Positions 23,523 through 32,945 of a stretch of DNA of 64,000 nucleotides are shown here, piece after piece. Made by a program: the position numbers and the translations under genes. How positions within the stretch are numbered: position 1 is the stretch's first letter; every line of letters begins with the position of its first letter. The stretch is from contig JASDFA010000002.1 in the NCBI GenBank assembly GCA_035772735.1, forward strand, positions 5,704,001 through 5,768,000, given 5' to 3'. The notes below the pieces were generated by a model that did no database searches, was not told where the DNA came from, and saw only the letters and a program-made list of their open reading frames with translations. This DNA is from Datura wrightii. Lineage: Eukaryota; Streptophyta; Magnoliopsida; Solanales; Solanaceae.

Positions 23523-24483
23523 ATGAATCCTTGTATGAAAGATACACTTCCTAGTGAAACTCTTCCTAATCCAAAGAATGATGGCCATTGTATGGCAATT
23601 GTCAATAGAAGTGAGGAAATACTTAAGAGTGTGGGTGATACACCAAATGATGTTGTTTGCAAAAACAAAAGTGGTGAGAAGTCAAAATATGGGATGGAGT
23701 TGAGTGCACCCATGTTACTTGATAATGAAAAGATAATGGAGGATGAAGAAGTAGATGATCCTTCTTGTGTTGTGATAGATGATGAGGGAGTTAAGAAGGA
23801 CCAAATTTCTAAAGGCCTTGTTCCTAAGTGTCCACCTCTATATCCACAATAGATAATGAAGAAAGAGGACAATCAATTCAAAAAGTTCATTGATTTGTTT
23901 AGTAAATTATATGTGAGAATTCTGTTGGTTGATGCTTTTGTTACAAATGCCGGGGTACACCAAGTTTATGAAAGAGATGCTGAAGAAAAAAAGGGTTATT
24001 GATGTGGACATGGTAAAGGTGTCACATCATTCTAGTGCAATCATTGAAAGCAACATAGCTCCAAAAAAAAGAGCCGGGGGCTTTTACCATCCCATGCACC
24101 ATGGGGGTGTATCTATTCAACAAAGCCTTTTGTGACCTAGGGAAAAGCATCAATTTAATGACCCTTGTGATATTTAAGAAGTTGGGTTTAGGAGCTCCTA
24201 AGCCTACTCCAATGAAGTTACTCATGGCTGATAGATCAATCAAGCACTCGGGTGGGGATATTATTTGATGTTGGTAAGAGTTGACAAGTTCATCCTCCAG
24301 GCAGATTTTGTAGTATTGGACTATGATGTGGACTTTGAGGTTAATATCATCTTAGGGCGCCCATTCTTAGCCACTGACCGATCATTAGTGGATGTTGAGT
24401 TAGGAGAACTCAAGTTTCGGATTAGCAGTGATGAGGTCATATTTAATATGTGCAAATCAATGAAGCCACCAGATGAATGTTAA
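23523..24483 (+). pseudogene. A2 gag-protease linker and protease, decayed
   Basis: 23523-23852 is open and acidic, corresponding to the linker with LPNPKNDGHCMAIVNRSEE (compare PNPK...NAVTTRSG in A3). DNQFKKFIDLFSKLYVRILLV follows, then the protease: CDLGKSINLMTLVIFKKLGL near 24130-24190, with the active-site D-L-G-K where A3 has DLGAS, and ADFVVLDYDVDFEVNIILG with RPFLATDRSLVDVELGELKF (24265-24480) as the C-terminal half. Stops and a shift lie between. Confidence 0.72.
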
Positions 24484-24579
24484 GTCGTGTCAGTGATTGA
24501 TACATGGGACAAGCAAGTTGAGGCCCCTTATGAGGAGGTCAAACCCTTGGATCCTTCTTGAACTTGGAGGTAATATTGT

Positions 24580-24624
24580 CGAGCCGTGACATTAAATCAA
24601 GCGCTTCTTGGGAGGCAACCCAAG
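24580..24624 (+). ncRNA. A2 post-protease hairpin (AGGCAA loop)
   Basis: GTCGAGCCGTGACATTAAAT, then GCGCTT and the stem CTTGGG (24607-24612), loop AGGCAA, CCCAAG (24619-24624). A3 has the same loop, upstream block and place, but stem CACGGG/CCCGTG: two base pairs changed on both sides. Candidate structured RNA; function unknown. Confidence 0.55.
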
Positions 24625-25916
24625 TGTTTTTCAATTTTTATTTTTTACTTCTCTTTTTGTTAATTTTTGATGTTTAAGGAATGCAAGAGGTTTGAGATAT
24701 GGAAAAAGTTTGAAAAATCCAAAATGAGGTACATACATTAGACCGGTAACATGTAGGTGCCACTTTGCAGCTCACAGGTGTAGTGCATTCCTCAGCCAGA
24801 ATAGCTGAAACAAAACTTTTCAAAGTTGTGCACCTGCGCACCATCTGCGAGATGCAGATACGAACCTGCATCACACATATGCAATTCCAAGTCCAAATCA
24901 ATGCACTAGCAAGATAAATCTCTATCTGCGCTTCACATGTATGTCGCAAGTTTTCACATGCGTCCGCATGTACTTGCACAGGCGCAGGTATATGTTTATA
25001 AAAACTTGACTGACCTATTTAACCAACCCACCCTGGCTGTAACCTACGACCTCATCATCTTCTTTATTTTAAAAAAATCAAATTTGAGCCCAAGGCTCCT
25101 TTATTTAATAAATAATCCAATAACACAAAGGACTCATACTGAGTCTGAAAATCAAAAAAGAAAATACAAAAATACCCTAGATCCCTACTATTTACTTCAC
25201 TTCTGTCCATTTCATTTCCCAAAAAGCTTCCCCTCTGTCTTTTGAGTTTCCCTATCAGGGTTTCGACCTCCGTGTTCTTCATCATAGTGCCCTTTGTCAT
25301 GCTTGAGATGCCTCATATGTTTCTCTGGATAATTAATCGCCCCCTCAGTGTCTAATAAACGAGGTTCGTACAACTCAGAAAGGTAAGTCAACGCTCTACT
25401 CTATCCTTTTTGTTGCTTTTCCTCCTCTTATATTTTGTCTCCTTCATCTAGGTTCAATATCTGGTTAAGATTCACTACTCTAGGTGGGGTGTTTCAAGTT
25501 CACAATGGCGTTCATTTCAATTAGGTAGAAAAGGAGAAAAATATGTTGCTCCTTCCCTCCCTCTTTGATGTTCCCTCTTTGTGGATGAGATCGCATGTAA
25601 GATCTGACTCGAACCCCTGATTTTTACTGGCTCCTTTTTGATGCTGTAATAGTCTAGGTTAGGAATAGACTCAGAGGTTACTAACTTAGACATGTTCATG
25701 TTGCTGTGTAGCTCATGTTATTATGAGACCTGATGTTGTGTAAATGTTGGCTTGTTGATTTTCCTTGATTTTATCCAAATGTTTGGTGTTAGTGCTTTAT
25801 CCACTTTAAGCACCTTTTTACAACACACTAGTAGCTGCTAAAAATCTATGCATACCCCTTCCCCTTCTTGATTGAATGCACTATTTGCTAGATTATCTAC
25901 CTGTTGGTTAGCTTCC
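24625..25916 (+). other. A2 3' internal region: word array, leader-like tract and donor-like site
   Basis: No gene. About 24750-24990 has repeated CACCTGCGC / TCTGCGAGATGCAG words. About 25170-25380 looks like a 5' leader (C/T-rich, CATTTCATTTCCC, TCAGGGTTTC), ending in a splice-donor-like CAGAAAG|GTAAGTCAAC with GT at 25383. A3 has the same order after its hairpin. 25390-25916 is T-rich and featureless to me. A3 inserts at 25917. Confidence 0.5.
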
Positions 25917-25920
25917 TAAT

Positions 25921-25944
25921 CTTGGGCATATTTATATGCCCAAG
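25921..25944 (+). other. 5'-terminal LTR hairpin of A3
   Basis: CTTGGGCATA, loop TTTA, TATGCCCAAG: perfect 10-bp inverted repeat, four bases after the LTR start. Confidence 0.7.
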
Positions 25945-26159
25945 TAATACTCAAATGTGTCATTTTGCCTTGTTTATCTATTGATGTTTGTATATTCTCA
26001 TGTGAATTGTAATAAAATGTGAATTTATACTAACCAACATGATTAGTGTGGTTTTGCAGGAAAAATATAATTTTACGAAGCTAAGATGAAAGTTGGGAGA
26101 GATCGGGATTGGACTCGGAAACTAGCAAGGGAAAAAGCACAAGGAAAGCACGAAGTAAA

Positions 26160-26400
26160 GGGGCTCCGCGATGGAGCCGTGTCACGCTGCCATCACGGAT
26201 GCATTCTGCCTGGATGCTAAAATTATGCCAAATTCCAGTGAAGGTTCACGTTGGGGCCGTGGCACGTTGGCCTAGCCCCGCGTTGCACGCCGTGCCACGT
26301 TGGGTGTGAATACTTGGACGACCGAATTCCAGTGAGGGTCCGCGTTGGTGGCGTGTCAAGGAGGCAGTGCTCCGCGATGCACTCCGTGACACGTTGCTTG
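26160..26400 (+). repeat. CpG-rich self-complementary word array (GTGTCACGGAGG dialect) in A3 LTR
   Basis: Words such as CTCCGCGATGGAGCCGTGTC, CCGTGGCACGTTGG and CACTCCGTGACACGTTG in both orientations, ending just before the TATA box. Similar words occur in A1, A5, the A3 3' region and the T4 3' LTR. Confidence 0.6.
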
Positions 26401-26425
26401 TTATTCCAGGAAAAATTCCCACTAG

Positions 26426-26433
26426 TATAAATA
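26426..26433 (+). promoter_or_regulatory. TATA box of A3 LTR promoter
   Basis: TATAAATA directly downstream of the word array, with transcript start expected about 30 bases on. A5 has the same TATAAATAG (minus strand, 63557-63565) in the same place relative to its array. Confidence 0.6.
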
Positions 26434-27334
26434 GAACACTTAGGTTCATTTTTAATATTTCTGACTTGGTGGAACAAGAACGTGGGTTACAGGCAGTTGA
26501 GGGGACGAAAATCTCAGGGTTTTTCTCTATCTCCTTCTTCTTTATTTCAATTGCTTGTATGATTAACACTCATTTAACGATGTTTAATCCACAAATGAGT
26601 GGCTAAATTCCCTTCTTGCTGAGGTTAAGGACAATTGTATTGAAATGTGATTATTGATAAATTGGTTTTCATCTTTTCTTCCATGGTTGTTCTATTGATT
26701 CTTGTTCTTACTGCGTTAATGTGTGGCCAACGTTAATGTATATCTAAAAAGTCCGGTTTCACTGGAGAGAGCAAGAAATTGGAAAGTTGTGAATTGATAG
26801 GATATGATCTTTTCTTAGTTTGGGAAAATTGAGAATTGATTTACCTTCAGGATAGAGATATACCTGAAAGTCGTATTAGTCAATTAAGGAATTGATTTTG
26901 TATGGCTAGAAGATGAATTTCTTTTTATCACAGAGATGTAGGTGGAAGGTTCATGATTCTTAAGTTGGGTTAAATACGAGAGTTTTAATCCACAGGCAAT
27001 AATTCTTGACTAGAAACTGGAGGAAAGATTAACCAAATTGTATCGATAATTTATTTCTCTACATGTTCATTTTAACCTCAGCATGCTCATACTTATAGTT
27101 CAGACTCAAATTATATATTCATTTTAGACTTATTACAAACTTAGGAAACAAAATATCAAACTCTTCTTCACACTGTTGTCTGCAATTTAGAGTTAAAGTT
27201 TATTGACACTTGAGTAGATTGTTACCTTAGTCCAGTCCCTGTGGGATCGATACTTGGCTTATTTGAGCCACTTTAGTACTTGTTCGACCACGTGCACTTG
27301 TGTGTAGTTATACAAAACTGATCAAATAAGTTTT

Positions 27335-27350
27335 TGGCGCCATTGCCGGG
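27335..27350 (+). other. A3 primer binding site (Athila type)
   Basis: TGGCGCCATTGCCGGG ten bases after the LTR end; complementary to the 3' end of tRNA-Asp in the well known Athila-type site, with one mismatch (CATT for CGTT). Confidence 0.85.
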
Positions 27351-27456
27351 TACTGGCAATTGGTAAATTTTTCTTAAGTGTTAGTTTACTATTTCTTCTT
27401 AGTGTTGACAACTTGGTCTTAGCCTGTATTTTGCAGATACTAATTTCTGTTGAACA

Positions 27457-28512
27457 CTGGCAAGAGACAAGGAGCTGGTGGACTCATCTTTAGAGCCGGA
27501 ACGACAATTCCATCGCCAAAGGAGAGAAGCTCTAGAGAAAAAGCTTCAGTTGCTCAGACAAACAATCCTGGAGCAACAACAGAATCCACCCATTGTAAGG
27601 GCAATGTTAGTGCCCGAGGAAATAGCAGCTAGGCCGGTTCGCGAGGTGGCAATCCCACATGCTAACAATGTCACATCTAGCATCCGCAAACCAGAGCCAG
27701 GAGGGAGGTTCGAGCTTAAACAGAACATGGTGCAATTGCTGCACACCAGCGGGCAGTTCACAAGTCTCCCTCATGAGGATCCACAGCAACATCTCCAAAC
27801 TTTTTTGGAGATAAGTGACACGTACATCCCCGCTGGATTGTCATCAGATTATGTCAGGCTTACATTGTTCCCATTTTCACTTTTGGGAGAAGCTAAGAGG
27901 TGGTTGAAAGCTGAGCCACCTAATTCCATCACCACGTGGGATGATCTTGCAAAGAAATTCTTGATACGGTTCTTTCCATCTGGTAAACTAGCAAGACTTA
28001 GAAGTCAAATTCTAAGTTTTAAACAGAGAGAGGGAGAGAATCTGTATCAGGCCTGGGAGAGATTCAAATCTATGTTGCGGGATTGTCTTCATCATCACCA
28101 ATCCAATGATGTGCTGGTGCATACTTTCATAGAGCATTTGGAACCCAACACAAAAATCTTGCTAGACTCAGCAGCAGGGGGACAAGCATTAGAGAAGACT
28201 TATGAGGAGCTGTATACCTTGTTAAATCGTATTTCGCAGGGAAATCCGGAGTGGAATGCGGATTCGTCAAGAGGAGGAACAAGGAAAGCAGCAGGAGTCC
28301 TAGAAGTGGATGGTTTTACAGCTATTGCTACACAGATAGCTGCGTTACAGAATCAACTCAACACCCACTTCAGTAACATGAGCATCAACCAGTCTCAAGC
28401 CCCAGTGAATGTAGTGCAGCAGATTTGGTGTGAAGTGTGCGGGAGTAACGAACACTCAACTGAGTGTTGTGGAGCAAATCCTGGTTCAGTGAAATTTTTT
28501 GGTAATGTATAG
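27457..28512 (+). CDS. gag: A3 gag (Athila type), open but with lost start codon and early stop
   Basis: Capsid precursor. The frame is open from just after a TGA at 27451 to a TAG at 28510. No ATG fits: CTG GCA AGA GAC at 27457 looks like a mutated ATG start (M-A-R-D). The N-terminal part is basic and glutamine-rich; the core has FELKQNMVQLLH, LPHEDPQQHLQTFLEISDTY, LFPFSLLGEAKRWL, SITTWDDLAKKFLIRFFP and REGENLYQAWERFKSMLRDC. WCEVCGSNEHSTECC near the end is a CX2C-H-C nucleocapsid knuckle. After the TAG the same frame goes on (NNHLQYGNSYNSNWRNHPNF), so the stop looks like a mutation. Far better kept than A2 gag. Confidence 0.8.
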   Translation: MARDKELVDSSLEPERQFHRQRREALEKKLQLLRQTILEQQQNPPIVRAMLVPEEIAARPVREVAIPHANNVTSSIRKPEPGGRFELKQNMVQLLHTSGQFTSLPHEDPQQHLQTFLEISDTYIPAGLSSDYVRLTLFPFSLLGEAKRWLKAEPPNSITTWDDLAKKFLIRFFPSGKLARLRSQILSFKQREGENLYQAWERFKSMLRDCLHHHQSNDVLVHTFIEHLEPNTKILLDSAAGGQALEKTYEELYTLLNRISQGNPEWNADSSRGGTRKAAGVLEVDGFTAIATQIAALQNQLNTHFSNMSINQSQAPVNVVQQIWCEVCGSNEHSTECCGANPGSVKFFGNV

Positions 28513-28879
28513 AGAAACAACCACCTACAATATGGCAACAGCTACAATTCCAACTGGAGGAATCACCCCAATTTCTCTTGGGGTAGCAATAACCATCAAG
28601 GGCAAAGTTCGAGTCAGGGGGCGCAGAGAAATCAAGGAGGGAAGCAGAACTATCAGTCGCAATACAGAAGCAACAATGCACCTCCTCCACCACCATCACC
28701 CAGCATTGAGGAAATGTTCAAGACAATGATAGCTAACCAAGCTCAATTGTAGGCTGACTACGTGAAATTGGCAGCAGATGTAAAGAACAATCAGTTAGCT
28801 ACCAAGGCGCTGGTGTACCAGTTTTGGCAATTTGCTGGAGCCCAAAACACAAGGCCTAGAGGAGGACTTCCGAGTGACA
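28513..28879 (+). pseudogene. gag: A3 gag tail and linker, with one stop and one shift
   Basis: Same frame as gag: asparagine/glutamine-rich tract, then APPPPPSPSIEEMFKTMIAN, a TAG at about 28750, and on to GGLPSDTDPNPK. There a one-base shift moves the frame to QVNAVTTRSG, the start of the protease region. Only two stops and one shift separate gag from protease. Confidence 0.72.
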
Positions 28880-29845
28880 CTGATCCCAACCCCAAAGCAA
28901 GTAAATGCAGTGACCACGAGGAGTGGTTTGCAACTCAAGGAGGTGGAACCAGAAAGACCACCACAGCAGTTGGGAGCAGGTGAAAAGGAGAGGGAGCACA
29001 ATGATGATAGGGGGAAGGAGAAGGAAGCTGAACCAGAAAGACCACCACCCCCGTTCCCTCAAAGATTAAAGAAACACAAGGAGGAGGCGTGTTTCAAAAA
29101 GTTCATGGAGGTGCTTAAGCAGGTACACATTAATTTACCTCTTGTTGATGTTTTACAGGGAGTGCCGAAGTACGCAAAGTATATTAAGGACATCGTGGCG
29201 AACAAAAGCAGGTTGACTGAGTATGCTACGGTGGCTCTTACAGAGGAGTGCACTTCCCGGATACAAAACAGGTTGCCCACAAAGCTCAAGGACCCTGGGA
29301 GCTTTACAATACAAATTACAATTGGGCAGAGTATCCGAGCTCGCGGATTATGTGATTTGGGAGCGAGCATTAACATGATGCCAACATCGGTATTCAAGAC
29401 GTTAGGACTAGGGAGTCCTAGACCAACAACAGTGATCTTGCAACTAGAAGATCGTTCCTTGGAAATACCTGATGGCATTGTGGAGGATGTGCTGGTGCAA
29501 GTGGGCTCCCTTATCTTCCCGGTAGACTTCGTTGTGCTGGACTTCGAGCCAGACGCGGAAGTCCCATTTATTTTGGGACGTCCTTTCTTGGCGACAGGGA
29601 AAACGCTGATTGATGTAGCTGCAGGGCAGCTAACCATGCAAGCACACGACAAGGTGGAGGTATTTGATGTGTACAAGGTTACCAAGCTCCCGGCCGTATA
29701 CGAGGAACTCTCGGTGATCAACGTGATTGATCGAGCTGATGTTGTCCAGAGCGTTGAGTCACGGGAGTTATTGGGGAAACCATCGGAGAGGTGTAAGCTT
29801 GACAGGGGTGAGGACGTGTTCGGAAGAAAACGTCCGTCACCCTAG
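28832..29845 (+). CDS. A3 protease region (Athila type)
   Basis: Open frame; genuine sequence starts at about 28880 (QVNAVTTRSGLQLKEVEPER). An acidic, proline-rich linker is followed by CFKKFMEVLKQVHINLPLVD and then the aspartic protease: LCDLGASINMMPTSVF (active site D-L-G-A-S, about 29350), LEDRSLEIPDGIVEDVLVQV, FPVDFVVLDFEPDAEVPFIL, GRPFLATGKTLIDVAAGQLT. It ends by a stop at 29845 with no RT, RNase H or integrase behind it, unlike complete Athila elements. Confidence 0.82.
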   Translation: MLEPKTQGLEEDFRVTLIPTPKQVNAVTTRSGLQLKEVEPERPPQQLGAGEKEREHNDDRGKEKEAEPERPPPPFPQRLKKHKEEACFKKFMEVLKQVHINLPLVDVLQGVPKYAKYIKDIVANKSRLTEYATVALTEECTSRIQNRLPTKLKDPGSFTIQITIGQSIRARGLCDLGASINMMPTSVFKTLGLGSPRPTTVILQLEDRSLEIPDGIVEDVLVQVGSLIFPVDFVVLDFEPDAEVPFILGRPFLATGKTLIDVAAGQLTMQAHDKVEVFDVYKVTKLPAVYEELSVINVIDRADVVQSVESRELLGKPSERCKLDRGEDVFGRKRPSP

Positions 29846-29867
29846 GGGCTGAATGAGCGTGAATGAC

Positions 29868-29915
29868 GTCGAGCCGCGACGGTAAACCAGGCGCTGCACG
29901 GGAGGCAACCCCGTG
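29868..29915 (+). ncRNA. A3 post-protease hairpin (AGGCAA loop)
   Basis: GTCG-AGCCG-CGAC (a small perfect stem), then GGTAAACCAGGCGCTG and the main stem CACGGG (29897-29902), loop AGGCAAC, CCCGTG (29910-29915). Compared with A2 the stem differs at two pairs and both sides change together. Confidence 0.55.
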
Positions 29916-30810
29916 AATTTGTTGTATTGTATTTGTACATTAGTTAAGAAAAAGAAAAAAAAGAGAAAAAGAAAAAGAAAAAAAATAAATATATAAAAAT
30001 GTAAATATAAAAAAAAATATATTGTGTTATGTTTTCAAACCTTGGGATTCTAACCGATTTCTTGTTGTAAGATAAATTTCAGGTTGATCGGAGGGCAAAA
30101 TGTAAAGAATCGCAAAGGAGAAAACCGAGGTAAGAAAAAAAAAATAAAAAGTGGCAAAATAGTGAGCCCACGCGATGGCTCCGTGTCACGGAGGAGGGCC
30201 TCCGCGTTACCCTCCGTGACACGTTGAAGGCAATTCTGGAATTTTTACAAATTCTAGAACACATGCGCGATGGCTCCGTGCCACGGAGGGGGTGCTACGC
30301 GTTACCCTCTATGACACGTTGAGGTGTTATTCACGTCGGGCCACACCGGGTCGCCGGGTGACCCGCGCGAAATCCCCACTTTTTAACCCCGAATTCCCCT
30401 CATTTTTCCTCATTTTTCATCCCCTCCGCAACAAACATCCCAAAACCCCCTTCTCCCTCAACGTGACACAGACCTAGGCACACATCTTCGTCAAGTTTTC
30501 TTCATTTCATCGAATTCAAGGTATGTTCTTCACCTCTATCTCAATTCTTGTCGAAATTTTCGATGTTGAACATGTGATGTGAGAAAAACTTGCCCTAAGT
30601 AGAAATTAAGCTTAAATTCAATTGAGTTATTGTTGATTGACGTTCGTAGTATCATTTTGATTGTATGAACTCGATAATTACATAGCTTGATAGAATTTTT
30701 GTAAAATTGTAGCTAGGGCTTGAATTTGAATATGAAAAGGGGAAAAATTTAGTTGAAATGTGAAATTCTTGTTGGGTTGTGTATGTTGGGTGAGATGAGT
30801 TGGTTGTGCT
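29916..30810 (+). other. A3 3' internal region: A-rich tract, word array, leader-like tract, donor-like site
   Basis: No gene. 29945-30020 is A-rich. 30172-30320 holds two tandem word-array units about 93 bases apart; the first has perfect 12-bp arms GTGTCACGGAGG (30183-30194) and CCTCCGTGACAC (30211-30222). 30360-30520 is a C/T-rich leader-like tract ending ATTCAAG|GTATGTTC (GT at 30521). The last five bases, GTGCT (30806-30810), are the left target duplication of T4. Confidence 0.6.
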
Positions 30811-32923
30811 TGTTATACCCCGTAGAATTCCCGGCACCTAGACGACCTATTCGCACGTTGGTTAAGCACATCTGAAGGCCATAGGTGCTGTAGAAAGGCC
30901 CGGGAAAAAGATCGGACGAGAAACCCATCGAACCATCGCGGGAGGAGCTAGTAGAATGTCCAGAAGTCATGTGTTACGTTTGTTACGACTGTTGGTACGA
31001 TATTGAAAGTATCGAGTTACAACTTGAAAGTATCGAGTTACAACTTGCGTGAAATTTGCTAGTATGATAGAGATTCTAATATAAGCATTAGAAACTGCAC
31101 AGTATGCTCAGTATGCGATGTTACACAGGATGTTAGTATATCTTTGTGCTCAATCGAAACTCAGTAGAGCAAGTAGTACCTGTAAGACAGCTCAGAAATA
31201 GAATGATAAGTTGAAACGAAGTTAGAAAGCATGTTAGGAATAGTAAATCATGTTACTATAGAAAATCAGTATACAGCGTAGTTTCAGCAGAAGGACTATA
31301 TCATGTTCAGCATTAGCCTTAGTACAGTCTGGCAGAAGACCACATTCGTACATACATATATATTATTTCCAGCCTCAGCATGTATTAAGTATGTACCTAT
31401 TTCTATCACTAGTTCAGCATATAGTGTATACAGAAACTGAGTAAACAACAGAGTTTTCAGCAGAAACATTATCTTATATAGCATTTGCCCCAGTACAGCT
31501 CGGCAGGAGACTATATTCATATTTATATATATTTACCTGCCTCAGCACGTATTAAATACGTACAGCTTACTATCATTAGCTCAGCATGTAATATACACGA
31601 TACCTTACCCCTATTAGCCTCAGTATGTGAGATATACAGACAATATTACTAGTTGAGACCGTTGTATTGTTTGGGGTTGGACTACCTAGCATCCATGACC
31701 GCCCAGGGTTAATAGCTGTATCGACTCGTCCGCCAGAGGACGAGGATACGTCGCTCCACGGAGTGGCATGCCGTCCCACAGGGGACGAAGATGGGATGCC
31801 AGTTTTCCCCATATTTGTGCCTTGATCGGCCCTTACACACCCCAGTCGAGCGGATACGCCCGGGTGCAGATTCAGGAGTCCTCCGGACTCAGATGCAGTT
31901 ATAGTCAGGGGCTCAGCGAGCCCAAGTGCATACCCAGGGGACCGGCGGGATGCTTACAGCCATTATAGGAGATGGGATGACCGGGTAGGGGTATAGATTC
32001 TGTGCTGGTTGTACCTCCCGGCTTATGGGGGCCGGGTAAGGTTTGTGTGTGCTATGTTATGTTATTTCATGTTATGCCATGCTATGTTAGATACGAGTAG
32101 ATCAGCAGTACAGGGATATGTCTCCAGGTATGACTTTTACTTCTTTCCAGTGTAAATGAGAGAAGGTATGATTTACATTATCAGATAGTTAATTCATTCC
32201 TTTCTATTTCAGTTTCATCAGTTATATCACTGTTTCTCAGACATTTCTTTCAGTTGTTGCTTTACATACTCAGTACCAGCGGTACTGACGCCCGGTGGGG
32301 CGCTGCATTACTTGCCTGCAGGTACTTATAGACGAGCAGGTGACACTACGTGATTCCTGTTAGCGATCGAGTATTCAGCTCCTGTCATCCGGAGACTGAA
32401 TTCCAGGGGTGTATTTTAGTTCTTTCGTTATATAGTACGGGTAGGTCGGGGCCCTGTCCCGATCACTTCTATTGCTATTCTTAGAGGCTTGCAGTCTGTA
32501 TATTTCCCTGTGGTCAGTTAAGCCGGTCATGTGAGGCCGCGCAGTTGTTAGCTGTTAGTACTTTTGCTTCTTTTATGTTGGCCGTGTCGGGCCATAAGTT
32601 TGACAGTAGTGGTGACCTTGCCGGTCACGTAGCCTTCTAGTATTTTGTTGCTGAGTTGCAGATAACTAGACAGCATGGTGGCCTTGTCGGCCCGCATAGG
32701 TTTCCCTATAGTTGCATGTTCTTGTCAGCTGTTATTACAGGTACAGGAGGCTACAGGCCAATGGGCCGGGGGCTGTGTTTACAGCCGTTATATAGCCCTT
32801 TGTTTCCAGAAATGTGAGTTAGAGCCAGCCAGGCACCAGACGTGCCTAGGCTTAGCAGTCCAGTAGTTCAGATCCTAGTAGGGCACCAGGTGCCAGTCAT
32901 ACCCCCTAAGGCGGGGCGTGACA
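30811..32923 (+). repeat. T4 5' LTR, with internal deletion
   Basis: 2113 bases against 2751 in the 3' LTR. At about 30947-30951 (GCTAG) it lacks 658 bases present at 37784-38441 of the 3' LTR, a segment bounded there by direct repeats GCCAG. The lost part holds the word array, leader and donor-like site. It also has a 21-bp tandem duplication (31003-31044). Hairpin CAGTACC-AGC-GGTACTG at 32271-32287. Confidence 0.88.
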
Positions 32924-32924
32924 A

Positions 32925-32945
32925 ACTTGGTATCAGAGCAGGTCG
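32925..32945 (+). other. T4 primer binding site
   Basis: ACTTGGTATCAGAGCAGGTC; exact core TGGTATCAGAGC of the initiator tRNA-Met site, unlike the mutated sites of T1, T2 and T7. Confidence 0.85.

Larger units (their letters stand above)
25917..27324 (+). repeat. A3 5' LTR
   Basis: About 1.41 kb, from TAATCTTGGGC (TG start mutated to TA) to AAAACTGATCA. Contains a terminal hairpin (25921-25944), a CpG-rich word array (about 26160-26400) and a TATA box (26426-26433). The end carries CCCTGTGGGATCGATACTTG, the conserved tail seen in A1 and A5. No 3' LTR is found: A3 is cut where T5 starts. Confidence 0.78.

Noticed and set aside
22915..23872. Minus-strand frames of 126 and 117 codons
   Set aside because: Antisense of A2 gag and linker sequence, low-complexity serine/leucine-rich.
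24937..25245. 102-codon frame after the A2 hairpin as an env-like gene
   Set aside because: Lies in a leader-like tract, no signal peptide or membrane pattern I can defend, and A3 has no counterpart.
28505..28515. TAG between A3 gag and its downstream frame as programmed readthrough
   Set aside because: The context after TAG (AGA) is not a known readthrough signal, and a second TAG at 28750 plus a shift follow; simple decay is enough.
29059..29721. 220-codon minus-strand frame
   Set aside because: Exact shadow of the A3 protease frame; no known motif on the minus strand.
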